A stretch of DNA of 64,000 nucleotides from JAVBKU01 sp031553875 (GTDB lineage: Bacteria > Bacteroidota > Bacteroidia > Bacteroidales > Rikenellaceae), in the NCBI GenBank assembly GCA_031553875.1, contig JAVBKU010000006.1:58419-122418 (forward strand). The letters run 5' to 3'. Positions within the stretch are counted from its first letter, which is position 1; every line of letters begins with the position of its first letter. A program made the translations under genes and the position numbers. Shown one piece after another: positions 1 through 8,064 of this stretch. Under the pieces are notes generated by a model. It was not told where the DNA came from and ran no database searches. It worked only from the letters and a program-made list of their open reading frames with translations.

Positions 1-229
1 CACTCTCCAGCTGGATGGTGATGTCTCGTTTCCAACCGGTCAGATCGTGTTCGTTTATCAGCTCTGAAATGGCCGCCCCCAACGTGGGGTGTTCCTTGAA
101 CTCCCCCTTGGTCGAGGTGAGTATCAACGCCTGGTTTTGCCGGATAGCGTCGCCGATTACCAGCCCACCGTCCTGCACCATAACATCCCCTGTTCCCGGG
201 TCGAGTAGTATGCCGATGCCTTTTGCCAT
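1..229 (-). CDS. Baseplate protein, gpW/gp25-like (partial)
   Basis: The gene runs off the left edge; 76 residues are visible, starting MAKGIGILLDPGTGD. The visible part resembles the small acidic baseplate wedge proteins (gp25/gpW, Mu gp46 region) that follow the spike gene in contractile phages, including an IGDAIRQNQALIL stretch and a WKRDITIQLE end. The start codon overlaps the stop codon of the upstream spike gene by one base (TAATG), which suggests translational coupling. The family call rests on position and general resemblance. Confidence 0.6.
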   Translation of the reverse strand, partial: MAKGIGILLDPGTGDVMVQDGGLVIGDAIRQNQALILTSTKGEFKEHPTLGAAISELINEHDLTGWKRDITIQLES

Positions 230-792
230 TAGTGCGTTACCGTTTTATCTTCCATGTCCCCGATCACGATCGACTTTCCATCCATTGAATCGCTGTATGT
301 CTTTGCGCCCGGTGCACCCCCAGTGTCCGTGCCGATAGCGCTAAACGCACCCGGAAGGGCCGCATGGATTGCTTCCACGAAAGCTTTAAGGGAGGCGAGG
401 TTCTTCTCCAGTTCATGTATTTTCACCAGGCCGCCGAGCTTGCCTCCGTTGATCTCTATCGTGCCCTTGGCGATGCGTATCCGGCTACCGCCGACGAACA
501 GCTCCATCGAGTCGATGGCAGAGAACCCCACCACCTCCAGCTCGCGTAGTTGGCCTCCGGAGAGGTCGGCTACGGTTATAATACTACCCGCCTCAGGGGT
601 GATCAGTATCCCACGCTTCGATCCGTCGGGAATGGCGGCCAGACGAATGTTCGGCACCACCATTTCCCCCAGTAACGCCGTACAACGGTCGCCCTCTACC
701 TTCACTACCTCCATGCGCCAGAAGTGCGATGGAGTGCGGTCGGTACCGGCCACCTTGCGTACCAGGTCTTTTATCTTAGCGTTTTTATCCAT
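229..792 (-). CDS. Baseplate spike/assembly protein V-like (Mu gp45-like)
   Basis: This 187-residue protein lies between the hub protein and the gpW-like protein, the place of gpV/gp45 in Mu and P2. Residues about 25-110 look like the OB-fold/beta-rich part (VEGDRCTALLGEMVVPNI, then short beta repeats ending in GGSRIRIAKGTIEINGG). The C-terminus is a polar tail. In this family the protein trimerises to form the membrane-piercing central spike. It overlaps the upstream hub gene by 8 bases. Confidence 0.7.
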   Translation of the reverse strand: MDKNAKIKDLVRKVAGTDRTPSHFWRMEVVKVEGDRCTALLGEMVVPNIRLAAIPDGSKRGILITPEAGSIITVADLSGGQLRELEVVGFSAIDSMELFVGGSRIRIAKGTIEINGGKLGGLVKIHELEKNLASLKAFVEAIHAALPGAFSAIGTDTGGAPGAKTYSDSMDGKSIVIGDMEDKTVTH

Positions 793-1753
793 TGTAGTCG
801 ATCTTTTTGCCGACGGTTATTTTACGGCTACCGCCGCTCGATGAAAATTCAGTCTCAACCGATACCACGTAATAGGTGCCTGTTTTCTGTTGGTAATCTT
901 TGTCCCGTAGTTCCACCACATCGGCAGGTTCTACCTTGGGGATCAACCAACCAGTAAAGTCACCTTCATAGCCCGTATAACTCTTTATCTTCAGTTCCTC
1001 GGCCGCGCGCTTCTCGAGGGTATTGATGTCCGATACACCAGGTATCTTCAGGTTGAACTTGTCGCCGCCAGGCGTCCCCTTGACTACTTTGATAGTTTTG
1101 CCATCGGCACCCGTTCCCTCGATAGTCACCTGGAGTTTACGGCGGCGGGCGTCCCGGTACTTGAGTGCTGACTTTTCGATGTTCACCGCGAAGTCGTAGA
1201 TAGCCTTCTGGCCGATCTCGGCGTATTGGGGATGTACGTGCAGTGTTTTGCCCTTCAGATAAATATTAGCGCGCGTTTCTTCCTGTACCTTTTTGAGCAC
1301 ATCGAAGCCCGTAGCCTGGTAAATGGTGAACTGGTCGTACTTAAAATCGTAGTCGCAACTCACTACAAAACCGCCCAGCTGTAGACACACGTGCTGCAGT
1401 AGCTCCTTCACGGTCACGTTACTCATGACCAGGTCGGGGATATCCTTTCGGAATTTGTAAAGCTCGTCCTCGCAGTTGATCGTTATCGAGCCGTCGTCGG
1501 TATCGATCGACTCAATATAACCCTCGAACTCAACGGGTAGCTGTGCCATAGCGGCATCATAACCGAAGCAGATCCGCACCGGGTCGCCCTCCTTTATCTT
1601 GTCCTCTACCGAGAGCGCCTGATTGTACACGGTGGCCGGCAACGTGATCGTGGCCTTGTCGGCCAGGTTCTCCACGCTACACTTCACCTTCACGCTGTCG
1701 AGTAGGGCCAGGCGATAGGTGCCGATCGTTATGTCGAAGTCCATCGAGTACAT
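785..1753 (-). CDS. Baseplate hub, late control protein D-like (Mu gp44-like)
   Basis: The 322-residue protein has the features of the phage late-control D / gp27-like hub family: an N-terminal beta domain giving GDPVRICFGYDA and FEGYIESIDTDDGSITINCEDE, a central part (SNVTVKELLQHVCLQLGG), and a C-terminal beta barrel rich in VELRDKDYQQKTGTYYV-type strands. The hub sits at the tail tip between the tube and the spike. It lies directly upstream of the spike gene, the expected order. M1 is used as start; M4 is possible. Confidence 0.8.
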   Translation of the reverse strand: MYSMDFDITIGTYRLALLDSVKVKCSVENLADKATITLPATVYNQALSVEDKIKEGDPVRICFGYDAAMAQLPVEFEGYIESIDTDDGSITINCEDELYKFRKDIPDLVMSNVTVKELLQHVCLQLGGFVVSCDYDFKYDQFTIYQATGFDVLKKVQEETRANIYLKGKTLHVHPQYAEIGQKAIYDFAVNIEKSALKYRDARRRKLQVTIEGTGADGKTIKVVKGTPGGDKFNLKIPGVSDINTLEKRAAEELKIKSYTGYEGDFTGWLIPKVEPADVVELRDKDYQQKTGTYYVVSVETEFSSSGGSRKITVGKKIDYNG

Positions 1754-1763
1754 TTGAACGCTG

Positions 1764-2399
1764 TTAAATAGGTATTAAAAGGTTTGTCGCGTTATCGCTG
1801 TACCCTTTTATCTCGAAATTCTGGTTGTTCAGTCCCTTGGTGTGGGGAAAGTTAGCGCTCTCGATCGCCAGGTACTTAATCCCGCAAACCGCCAGTACAT
1901 CCTGGTTGATCTCTATCGACTGCTGTTCCTCGAATAGGTCGATAATGTTCTTAACGTAATATTTCGGGTAGGCGCCCTCGTCCCCCCATGTGAGTACCCC
2001 TTGGATGGTCACCTCGTAGTCGTCGCGATTCCATCGTTCCTTTACCGTTCCCTTCTCTGCTCCCTTGGCCACGTTACGCCGGATTATCGTGTTCTTACCG
2101 CTGATCGACACCAGGGGCTCGATGGGTAGCGTGAACCAGGCAACACTATCTCGGCTACGCACCCGCAACGGCATGACGGAGTGCAGTACACCGGCGGCCG
2201 ATAATCCCTGCCGTATATCGTAGGGGTTCTCGACCTTCGTGATGACATCCTTTTGCTTGCGAAGGAAATACGGAGGTATAGCGCCGAAGCTACCCAACGC
2301 TTTATTTATGCTCACCTCCAAAGGATCGAGCAGATTCCCGCTATACCCCACATCTACGGTGGGAGGGGTCGGTGTTAGATCGTATTCGTATCTGCCCAT
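1764..2399 (-). CDS. DUF6046-like tail/baseplate protein
   Basis: This 211-residue protein follows the tape measure and precedes the hub gene, where Mu has its DNA-circulation protein N. It contains no signal peptide or membrane segment. Internal features are an N-terminal region with PPYFLRKQKDV, a central ISGKNTIIRRNVAKG stretch, an ITIQGVL-like segment and a GIKYLAIESANFPHTKGLNNQ stretch close to the C-terminus. It resembles the Bacteroidota-phage family I recall as DUF6046; function inferred from position only. Its start overlaps the tape-measure stop (TAATG). Confidence 0.6.
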   Translation of the reverse strand: MGRYEYDLTPTPPTVDVGYSGNLLDPLEVSINKALGSFGAIPPYFLRKQKDVITKVENPYDIRQGLSAAGVLHSVMPLRVRSRDSVAWFTLPIEPLVSISGKNTIIRRNVAKGAEKGTVKERWNRDDYEVTIQGVLTWGDEGAYPKYYVKNIIDLFEEQQSIEINQDVLAVCGIKYLAIESANFPHTKGLNNQNFEIKGYSDNATNLLIPI

Positions 2400-4435
2400 T
2401 ATTGCGCGGAATAAGCCATTTGTAGGATGCGGAGAAGCGAACTCTCCAGGTCACGTTCCAGAGCCTCTCTATTGCCCTCATAACCGCCCTGGTAGATGAT
2501 ATTCTCCACAAGCGATTTGAGGCTTATATTGATAGTTGTACTACGGGTACCACCCGTGGCAATGGCGGAGGCTGTGTCGCTACCAGCTCCGCCTCCACCT
2601 TCTGAACCCTGCCCACCCCCATCTGTGGGATTCATCCCTGGAATGGCGGGCGTCTCGATGCCGAGCTTTGCCTTCAGACCGCTGGCCACATCAGAGAGAG
2701 AACGGTCGGAGTTCCAGCTCATTTTTATGCCGGCAAGCGAATCCTTCGCCTTCCGTGCATTTTCAATCATACTCTTTGCCCCGTCGACTATGGCCTTTTG
2801 GCGAGCTTCCACATCGGCGTTGATCTGAGCTATGGCCGCTTGGTTCTCCGCACTATCTCCAATCCCACACGCCTCTTTGAACTTGTACCAGCCGAGCTTG
2901 ATCTTGTCGAGCCCAATCATAATTCCATGAACCAGCCCGCCCCAAAAGAGTTTCACATAATCCACATAGGCCATAAAGGTGTATTTCATAAACCCGATGA
3001 CCCCATCCCATAGTGAACGCCACCCATCGATCTTATAGCAGAGATAGGTGATCACAGCGATTAACGCTATTATACCGAGGACTATCCAGGTTACCGGGTT
3101 AGCCAGCAGAGAGAGGTTGAGAGCGCCTGACACCGTAGCCCACAGTCCTTTGGCTATGGCAACTTTATTCGACCAGAGAGCCAGTAGCTTTGCCCTGATT
3201 GTAACTATTGCCATAGCCCCCGCCAAGCCGGTCAATAATCCCGTTACCAGAATTACTACAACATTCCCATCCCTCAGTTTATCCACCCACCAGCCGACGG
3301 CATCAATCACACCACTGATAACGTCCCATATAAGGGTGAATGCCCCCTGTATCACCTGTGCGACGGTATTGAACAATGTCAGTATAGTGTCGCGGTTACT
3401 TTCCAGCCAGGTAACAGTGTTTTCCAACCGGCCGCTAAACCACTCAAATACGGGCAACAACGAGGCCTTCACCTGGGTATATAGACGGCCTATCTTCTCC
3501 TGGAGATCGCCCATAGTGTTGGCGTGCTGTTTCAGTTTACCTTCGGGGGTATTTGCCAGAGCCTCGTTTACCCCGCCTACAGAGCCCGAAACGACATCGG
3601 CCAACGTGGCCGCTCGTTGTGATTCTGTACCATACTTGAGGATCTTCTCCTGGGCGGCGTCGAACTTGTACCCATAGCGGGAGAGGGCGCCCACCTGCCC
3701 ATCCATAACCTTACCCATCATCGAGGCGATGTTGATGGCCTGCTCCTGGGTCGCATTCATGCCGTACTGTTGAGCGAGCATGTCGTTCATCACCGGCATC
3801 AGCTTCTTGAGATTGGCCGACTTGGTAAGGTATGTGGACAGTTCCTGGGTTCCTGACAGCTGTACTTCATCGCCGATCACGCCGAGCCTTTGTTGCGCCG
3901 AGGCGAGTTCGAGGATGCTCTTTACCTCCTCCTGGCCCGCCCCCATCGTATTACGCATCACGGCCGCGAGCTTCGTTTCACTCTCAGTCTGCCGTAACCA
4001 TGCGCCCTCTGATTCGCGAACGTAGTTGCTCACTTTGTAGATCGCCCCGCCTAACAACATCAGGGGGTTAGTAAGAGCCCCGACAATGGGGATCGATGTC
4101 TTCAGGTTGTTAAACCAGGACTTTATCTTACCCCCGTTCACATTCTCCAGCTGGCGTATCTGTTTCTCAAGCGCCTTCGTCTCGATGTTCGATCGACGTA
4201 TAGCATTTATGTTGGTGGCCGGAATCCACTCCCGTTCCGCCCGCAGAGCTGCCACACGCTCACGCAGGCCGCCCAGGCTAACGCCGCACTTTTTCAGAGT
4301 GGTGTCAGCCTGGACAACCTTCGACTGCACCTTGGCCCATGTGGCCAACTGCTGATCATTGGCGATGCCTATCTTGGTCAGCTTGCCGGTGATGCGGTCG
4401 TTGAGAGAGAGGGTATATTCGAGAATATTTGCCAT
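2399..4435 (-). CDS. Tail tape measure protein
   Basis: The 678-residue protein has the tape-measure plan: a coiled N-terminal half, a hydrophobic block at about residues 370-470 with several membrane-length segments (VVVILVTGLLTGLAGAMAIV, WIVLGIIALIAVITYLCY), and a C-terminal half with glycine-rich and coil-rich parts. Tape measures set tail length and are ejected through the membrane with the DNA. It sits between the tail chaperone region and the baseplate genes, as expected. The length implies a fairly short tail. Confidence 0.88.
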   Translation of the reverse strand: MANILEYTLSLNDRITGKLTKIGIANDQQLATWAKVQSKVVQADTTLKKCGVSLGGLRERVAALRAEREWIPATNINAIRRSNIETKALEKQIRQLENVNGGKIKSWFNNLKTSIPIVGALTNPLMLLGGAIYKVSNYVRESEGAWLRQTESETKLAAVMRNTMGAGQEEVKSILELASAQQRLGVIGDEVQLSGTQELSTYLTKSANLKKLMPVMNDMLAQQYGMNATQEQAINIASMMGKVMDGQVGALSRYGYKFDAAQEKILKYGTESQRAATLADVVSGSVGGVNEALANTPEGKLKQHANTMGDLQEKIGRLYTQVKASLLPVFEWFSGRLENTVTWLESNRDTILTLFNTVAQVIQGAFTLIWDVISGVIDAVGWWVDKLRDGNVVVILVTGLLTGLAGAMAIVTIRAKLLALWSNKVAIAKGLWATVSGALNLSLLANPVTWIVLGIIALIAVITYLCYKIDGWRSLWDGVIGFMKYTFMAYVDYVKLFWGGLVHGIMIGLDKIKLGWYKFKEACGIGDSAENQAAIAQINADVEARQKAIVDGAKSMIENARKAKDSLAGIKMSWNSDRSLSDVASGLKAKLGIETPAIPGMNPTDGGGQGSEGGGGAGSDTASAIATGGTRSTTINISLKSLVENIIYQGGYEGNREALERDLESSLLRILQMAYSAQ

Positions 4436-4463
4436 CCAGAGTGATGTTTCGGAATAGTTTTTG

Positions 4464-4471
4464 TATATTTG
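4464..4471 (+). promoter_or_regulatory. Promoter -7 box for the plus-strand moron
   Basis: TATATTTG fits the Bacteroidota -7 consensus TAnnTTTG exactly. It lies 6 bases before the ATG at 4478, so the transcript would be leaderless or nearly so. No exact -33 TTTG is present; the nearest is TTTC at 4447. It faces opposite to the surrounding tail operon. Confidence 0.45.
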
Positions 4472-4477
4472 GAATGT

Positions 4478-4723
4478 ATGGCAACGTTAAGCATCATAGT
4501 GACCGTGTGGCTCGCATGTATGGGCCTTTATTACGGGGGAGTGTTCCTCTTCCGTTCGGCTTTGTACGTGCCTGCGGCCGTTGCTTTTGTGGTCTGCCTG
4601 CCGGCCATGCCATTTATAGTGGCATGGCGTACTCGACACGAGACTCCGGGTAAGACGAAGGCACTATACATTATATGGGGAGTGTTTTATGCCCTGTTCG
4701 CACTCGCCGTGTATCTCCCCTAA
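4478..4723 (+). CDS. Small membrane protein, possible phage moron
   Basis: The 81-residue product (ATG at 4478; a TTG at 4469 is also open) is almost entirely hydrophobic, with about three membrane segments: residues 3-27, 30-50 and 60-80. A short polar loop (WRTRHETPGKTK) separates the last two. It is read opposite to the flanking minus-strand tail genes and fills the gap between the tail chaperone extension and the tape measure. It overlaps the chaperone extension end-to-end by 4 bases. No homologue is recognised. Its own promoter-like box and reversed direction fit a lysogenic-conversion gene such as a superinfection-exclusion protein, which is inference. Confidence 0.5.
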   Translation: MATLSIIVTVWLACMGLYYGGVFLFRSALYVPAAVAFVVCLPAMPFIVAWRTRHETPGKTKALYIIWGVFYALFALAVYLP

Positions 4724-4902
4724 ATCTTGTTGGCTTTCGCCTCCTCCTTCCGTACCCAGTTAAGTTCGTTCACGCGCATAGCCCACTCCGTGTCGGTAAG
4801 GCTATCGGGGTCGATGTGCATGTAGTATCGCAGTTGTGCGTCGAGTTTACGGATCCCGTCGCCGTCTCTATCATCGACCCCGGTAGCCTCTAAAGCTTTT
4901 CC
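4720..4902 (-). CDS. Tail assembly chaperone, C-terminal extension in the -1 frame
   Basis: After the frame-0 stop at 4890-4892 the -1 frame stays open for 60 codons (from GGA AAA GCT TTA GAG) to a TAG at 4720. The product is hydrophilic and acidic/basic mixed: GVDDRDGDGIRKLDAQLRYY, then MHIDPDSLTDTEWAMRVNEL and a KEEAKANKI end. It has no good start of its own. Tail phages make a long chaperone by frameshifting between two such ORFs directly upstream of the tape measure, and this pair is in that place. The small membrane moron separates it from the tape measure here. Confidence 0.6.
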   Translation of the reverse strand, partial: GKALEATGVDDRDGDGIRKLDAQLRYYMHIDPDSLTDTEWAMRVNELNWVRKEEAKANKI

Positions 4903-5201
4903 AGCTCGGCCTCCTTCACCTGGATCATCTCAGCCAACACACCGCTCGCACCCATAAACAGGGCGTCGTCGGTGCGGATGGCCTCGCTACCGCCCAGCCA
5001 GCACTCGCGAAGTATTGTTTCGTTGAACTTGAGCGGATCGGTCTTGCCGGCCACAGCCGCGTAGGAAATAGCGCGCCTGCCGGGTTTCTTCAGGTAGGCT
5101 ATGTGATTCTCGACCTTAATGGCGAATATATCGCCGTGTTCTTCTTTCCAAGCCTGGATCTGTTCGTCCGTGGTCTGTCCTATTAAATTACTTTTTGCCA
5201 T
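4890..5201 (-). CDS. Tail assembly chaperone (short form)
   Basis: The 103-residue protein starts MAKSNLIGQTTDEQIQAWK and ends with an acidic helix (VKEAELEKL). It contains a likely globular domain with HIAYLKKPGRRAISYAA and NETILRECWLGGSEAI, typical of the gpG/gp41-type chaperones that coat the tape measure during tail assembly. It lies directly downstream of the tail tube gene. Its 3' end carries the candidate frameshift site leading into a 60-codon extension. Confidence 0.7.
   Translation of the reverse strand: MAKSNLIGQTTDEQIQAWKEEHGDIFAIKVENHIAYLKKPGRRAISYAAVAGKTDPLKFNETILRECWLGGSEAIRTDDALFMGASGVLAEMIQVKEAELEKL
4896..4902 (-). other. Candidate -1 frameshift site in tail chaperone
   Basis: The minus strand reads GGAAAAG, with zero-frame codons GAA AAG, two codons before the zero-frame stop (CTT TAG). 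A -1 slip gives GGA AAA and continues into the 60-codon extension. A-site AAG to AAA re-pairing is standard; P-site GAA to GGA is less favourable, so the exact slip point is uncertain. Confidence 0.45.
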
Positions 5202-5222
5202 TACTGTATTGTTTTTAAGTGG

Positions 5223-5630
5223 TTAAACCTTCTTATCCTTGCGCAGGAAGATGATCGGGAGGGTGACCTCCATAAACTTGTCGCCCTGCTTCATTTCCTT
5301 GCTCTCCTCGGTGAACTGTACGCCCTGGAGTATCTCGGTAACGACCATATCGCCATTGGTGGGATTGCCATAGGTTACGGCGATAGTCACCTCCAGGTCG
5401 AGCACCGAACGGCCTCCTACGGTAAGGGCCTCGAGTTCCGACTGGAGCAAGCCCACCTCGCCCTCGTAGGTCTTGTTACCCTTCTGAATGCTCAGGGGCA
5501 TGTTGCCCTTACCGTGTACAGCTTCCTTTTCCTGTTTGGCGGTGTACTTGATCGAGCGAAGCCCGGTTACATCACGGCCTCCCATGAAGACCGTGATGTC
5601 TGCAAATTCGTATTGTCTGCTGTTAAACAT
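5223..5630 (-). CDS. Tail tube protein
   Basis: This 135-residue beta-rich protein follows the sheath gene and precedes the chaperone, the standard place of the tube protein (Mu gpM). The sequence shows the tube-like pattern of an N-terminal strand (YEFADITVFMGGRDVTG), a central GEVGLLQSELEAL segment and a C-terminal strand (FMEVTLPIIFLRKDK). Tube subunits stack as hexamers inside the sheath. The call depends on context and size; no enzymatic motif is expected. Confidence 0.75.
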   Translation of the reverse strand: MFNSRQYEFADITVFMGGRDVTGLRSIKYTAKQEKEAVHGKGNMPLSIQKGNKTYEGEVGLLQSELEALTVGGRSVLDLEVTIAVTYGNPTNGDMVVTEILQGVQFTEESKEMKQGDKFMEVTLPIIFLRKDKKV

Positions 5631-5640
5631 TGGTTGCGTT

Positions 5641-6873
5641 TTAAGCGGTTTTGAAACCGAGTTCTACATCGATGTACTTGGCGTATCCGTTGGGCTTTAC
5701 GCGAAGATTTACCGCCAGTTTGGAGGTGCTGAGTATCTTCTGTTCGTAAGGGATCGTACAGGTTACGCCGGTGTCGTTGCTGTCGCCGGGGTCGTTACCC
5801 AGGTTGCCGTTGGCCGTCATATTGCTGACGATGGCCTGCTCGGCGTTGGCCTCGAGGTTGGCGCACCAGGAAGGCGACAGGTTGCCATCCGAAGCGATGG
5901 GCACCTCGCTGTTCAATTCCTCAATAAGGTTATTGTAGGCGATGCGGTAGGCCTTATCGACAACGCGGCGGTTGGTGATCGAGCGGTAGTCGTCCTCGAT
6001 GGCCGTGGCCAGGTTGTCGTCGGCAATGAAGTAACCGCTCCTGCCGACAATGGTTCGGAAGGTGATATATCCCTTCTCGTGGATGGTTTCCACATCGACC
6101 AGTTCGGCAAGCTGCTTCCCCACATAGATGGCCAGCGGGGCGAGAGCGCCGTCCTTAACACGGCTGATCTTACGCTGTACGGGCGAAACGGCAAGGCGTC
6201 CGGCCACTACCCCCATACAAGCGTTTTTGCTGTCAGCGGAGGTGTCGCCGATCACTATCCCAACACGGTTATGCTTCATCTTGAAGAGCTCCGTCAACTC
6301 CGCGGGGTTACCTTTATAGCCGTACCCCTCCACCAGGGTGAAGATCGGCGAACGGAGCGTATCGGTGGCCCAAACGCCCAAAGCCTGAGCCTTGACCAGG
6401 GCGGCGGTTACGTCCTCGTCGAGGCCTTTGGTGATAGTGAGGGTGTAGCCGGTTGCCGGTGTCTTAAAGGCCACCAGCCCGCGTATCTTGCCATTCGATG
6501 CCTGAAGCAACGTCTTGGCACCGGCGGCATTGTCCTTGTCGAGCGCGGTGGTGAAGGTTTCCGTATCGGGGAAGCCCATCAGCCACAGTTCAACGCCGTC
6601 GCCGCTTTCGGCGTAATAGTCCTTCACGTTACGGTAAAGGTTGGCGTTGTTATCAGCAGTTACCCCCAGGGCCTCGAGGTCGGCCAGCTTCTTGAGGGTA
6701 TAAGCCGCGCCCAGAGCAAAAGTCGTTACAACCTGTTCTTCTCCGGCCTCGTCCTCGATCTTGGCTGTCACTTCGGTAGCCCCCAGGGCCAGGAAGCCGA
6801 GGCAACCGTCGGCCATCGCTTCGACCTGGCCGAGCGCGCCGTTGGCAAATTTTATTTGTACGTTAGGTAACAT
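5641..6873 (-). CDS. Tail sheath protein (DUF2586-like)
   Basis: The 410-residue protein has the conserved middle of the contractile sheath family (GVELWLMGFPDTETFTTALD, KIRGLVAFKTP, VWATDTLRSPIFTLVEGYGY) and a C-terminal part with a YIDVELGFKTA end that would dock onto the tube. It precedes the tube gene. It marks the phage as a myovirus-type particle. A 460-codon open frame on the other strand is a shadow caused by strong codon bias. Confidence 0.8.
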   Translation of the reverse strand: MLPNVQIKFANGALGQVEAMADGCLGFLALGATEVTAKIEDEAGEEQVVTTFALGAAYTLKKLADLEALGVTADNNANLYRNVKDYYAESGDGVELWLMGFPDTETFTTALDKDNAAGAKTLLQASNGKIRGLVAFKTPATGYTLTITKGLDEDVTAALVKAQALGVWATDTLRSPIFTLVEGYGYKGNPAELTELFKMKHNRVGIVIGDTSADSKNACMGVVAGRLAVSPVQRKISRVKDGALAPLAIYVGKQLAELVDVETIHEKGYITFRTIVGRSGYFIADDNLATAIEDDYRSITNRRVVDKAYRIAYNNLIEELNSEVPIASDGNLSPSWCANLEANAEQAIVSNMTANGNLGNDPGDSNDTGVTCTIPYEQKILSTSKLAVNLRVKPNGYAKYIDVELGFKTA

Positions 6874-7275
6874 TTAGCCTTTTTTGTTTACAGTGAGTAC
6901 TGTTTCGTCGCCTATGGAGGCGGCGTGGTTCTTGGCGTCGGAGTACTTGAAAAACCCGTAGCCGTCAGCGGTCATGTATACCTCTGTTTCGGCGGGGTGG
7001 TTTTTCAGGATTCCCTCACCTTTTGCCTTCAGCTTATTCTCAGGCTTGGCGGCCTTTTCAGCGGCGGCCTTATCTGCGGCAACCTTATCTGCAGCGGCTT
7101 TTTCGCGTTCTGCCAGCTCGGCGGGTGATGCCGCGTAGCTTGTAGCCGTGGAGGGTATTTCTGTGGAAGCAGGCTGTTCGATGGCGGCCTGTTCCTTTTG
7201 TTCGGAGGCCTGTGCGGCGACCTTGGGTGCTTTGGCCTTGGAGGCCGCGGCTGTCTTCTTTGCTGTTGTGCTCAT
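6874..7275 (-). CDS. Hypothetical prophage protein, Ala/Lys-rich
   Basis: From the ATG at 7275 the product is 133 residues. Residues 1-85 are low-complexity and rich in Ala, Lys and Glu, with imperfect KAAADKVAADKAAAEKA repeats that suggest a helix or flexible linker. The last 45 residues form a compact domain (NHPAETEVYMTADGYGFFKY, then ASIGDETVLTVNKKG). A longer reading from 7368 runs through the upstream spanin-like gene and is unlikely. The position between lysis and sheath genes suggests a structural or head-tail role, but no family is recognised. Confidence 0.6.
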   Translation of the reverse strand: MSTTAKKTAAASKAKAPKVAAQASEQKEQAAIEQPASTEIPSTATSYAASPAELAEREKAAADKVAADKAAAEKAAKPENKLKAKGEGILKNHPAETEVYMTADGYGFFKYSDAKNHAASIGDETVLTVNKKG

Positions 7276-7277
7276 CG

Positions 7278-7844
7278 TTAAAATGGTTTGAAATAGGTTA
7301 ATAATAGTCTGATCCCTATGTAGAGAAGGGCGAGAAGGCCGACGACACATAGGGTGCGCTGTAGCCAATTAAGGCCCTTCTTCTCGGTTGCCTCTACGGC
7401 GGTGTCCGTTTCCTGGCGCGTATGCGTTTCGTCCTGGATAACGGTCGTGTTCTCTGTGGTGGAAGCCGTCAGCACGGCCTGTTCTGTATCGACGGTCTGC
7501 CGGGTCTGTTCGATGCGGCGGCGCGTCTGGGTGGTGCGCTCCTTTAACGGTGGAGTGCCGGTGGCCGGGTCGACCGGTTGGGTGGTGTCGTAGATCTCGG
7601 TGATGATCTCCACCTGGTCGTCGGCGAGTAGTTTGGTTTCAGTATGTGTCGAAGCCTGGGCGCTCGAGGCACTATCGGCTTTGGCATCATGCTGTACCGC
7701 TGTGGTCTGCTCGGTGTTAGTCGTGGCCTTTTGTGTCGCCATCACCGCCCGTTTCGTCGGACTGCAGCTGAGCAGACACAGGACACTCAGGAGAATAAGG
7801 ACAGCCCGGTATCTTTTCGATAGCTTTGCGAAACTTGTTAACAT
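7278..7844 (-). CDS. Spanin-like lipoprotein with C-terminal membrane anchor
   Basis: The 188-residue protein begins with a basic/hydrophobic signal ending in the lipobox LLSC (Cys 27). A long Thr/Gln/Glu-rich, coil-prone middle follows, and it ends in a clear membrane segment (LQRTLCVVGLLALLYIGIRL) plus a short tail. A lipoprotein end plus a C-terminal inner-membrane anchor is the layout of a unimolecular spanin, which links outer and inner membranes for the last step of lysis. It lies next to the amidase. The first 128 bases overlap the upstream membrane-protein gene in another frame, as Rz1 overlaps Rz. Family assignment is by architecture only. Confidence 0.6.
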   Translation of the reverse strand: MLTSFAKLSKRYRAVLILLSVLCLLSCSPTKRAVMATQKATTNTEQTTAVQHDAKADSASSAQASTHTETKLLADDQVEIITEIYDTTQPVDPATGTPPLKERTTQTRRRIEQTRQTVDTEQAVLTASTTENTTVIQDETHTRQETDTAVEATEKKGLNWLQRTLCVVGLLALLYIGIRLLLTYFKPF

Positions 7845-8064
7845 CGGTGCGCAGGTATTTAATTTCTGTTTTAAGCGGTTCCACGATCTGCTTCATCAGG
7901 ATATCGTTACCCTGGCGTACGTTCTCCAGCTCGTTGCTGGTCACCTCGGTGAGCTGTTTGTCGATCTCCACCTTATACTTGCGGCGCATGAGCACCGCCC
8001 CGATGGCTCCGCCGACAGGCGTGGACACGATGGCGATGATCGCCAGCCATAGTTCTATATTCAT
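7717..8064 (-). CDS. Membrane-anchored coiled-coil lysis protein (holin or i-spanin-like)
   Basis: The 115-residue product has one N-terminal membrane segment (residues 4-27, ELWLAIIAIVSTPVGGAIGA). It continues with a charged coil (KYKVEIDKQLTEVTSNELEN to KIEKIPG) and ends in a polar Cys-containing tail (CPYSPECP). This fits either an inner-membrane spanin subunit or a phage holin-like protein. Its start overlaps the amidase stop (ATGA), and its 3' end overlaps the lipoprotein gene. Together the three genes form a lysis cassette. Confidence 0.6.
   Translation of the reverse strand: MNIELWLAIIAIVSTPVGGAIGAVLMRRKYKVEIDKQLTEVTSNELENVRQGNDILMKQIVEPLKTEIKYLRTDVNKFRKAIEKIPGCPYSPECPVSAQLQSDETGGDGDTKGHD

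Noticed and set aside
5488..6870. 460-codon open frame on the plus strand
   Set aside because: It lies wholly opposite the tail sheath gene; codon bias of the real gene keeps the antisense frame open and the product resembles no protein.
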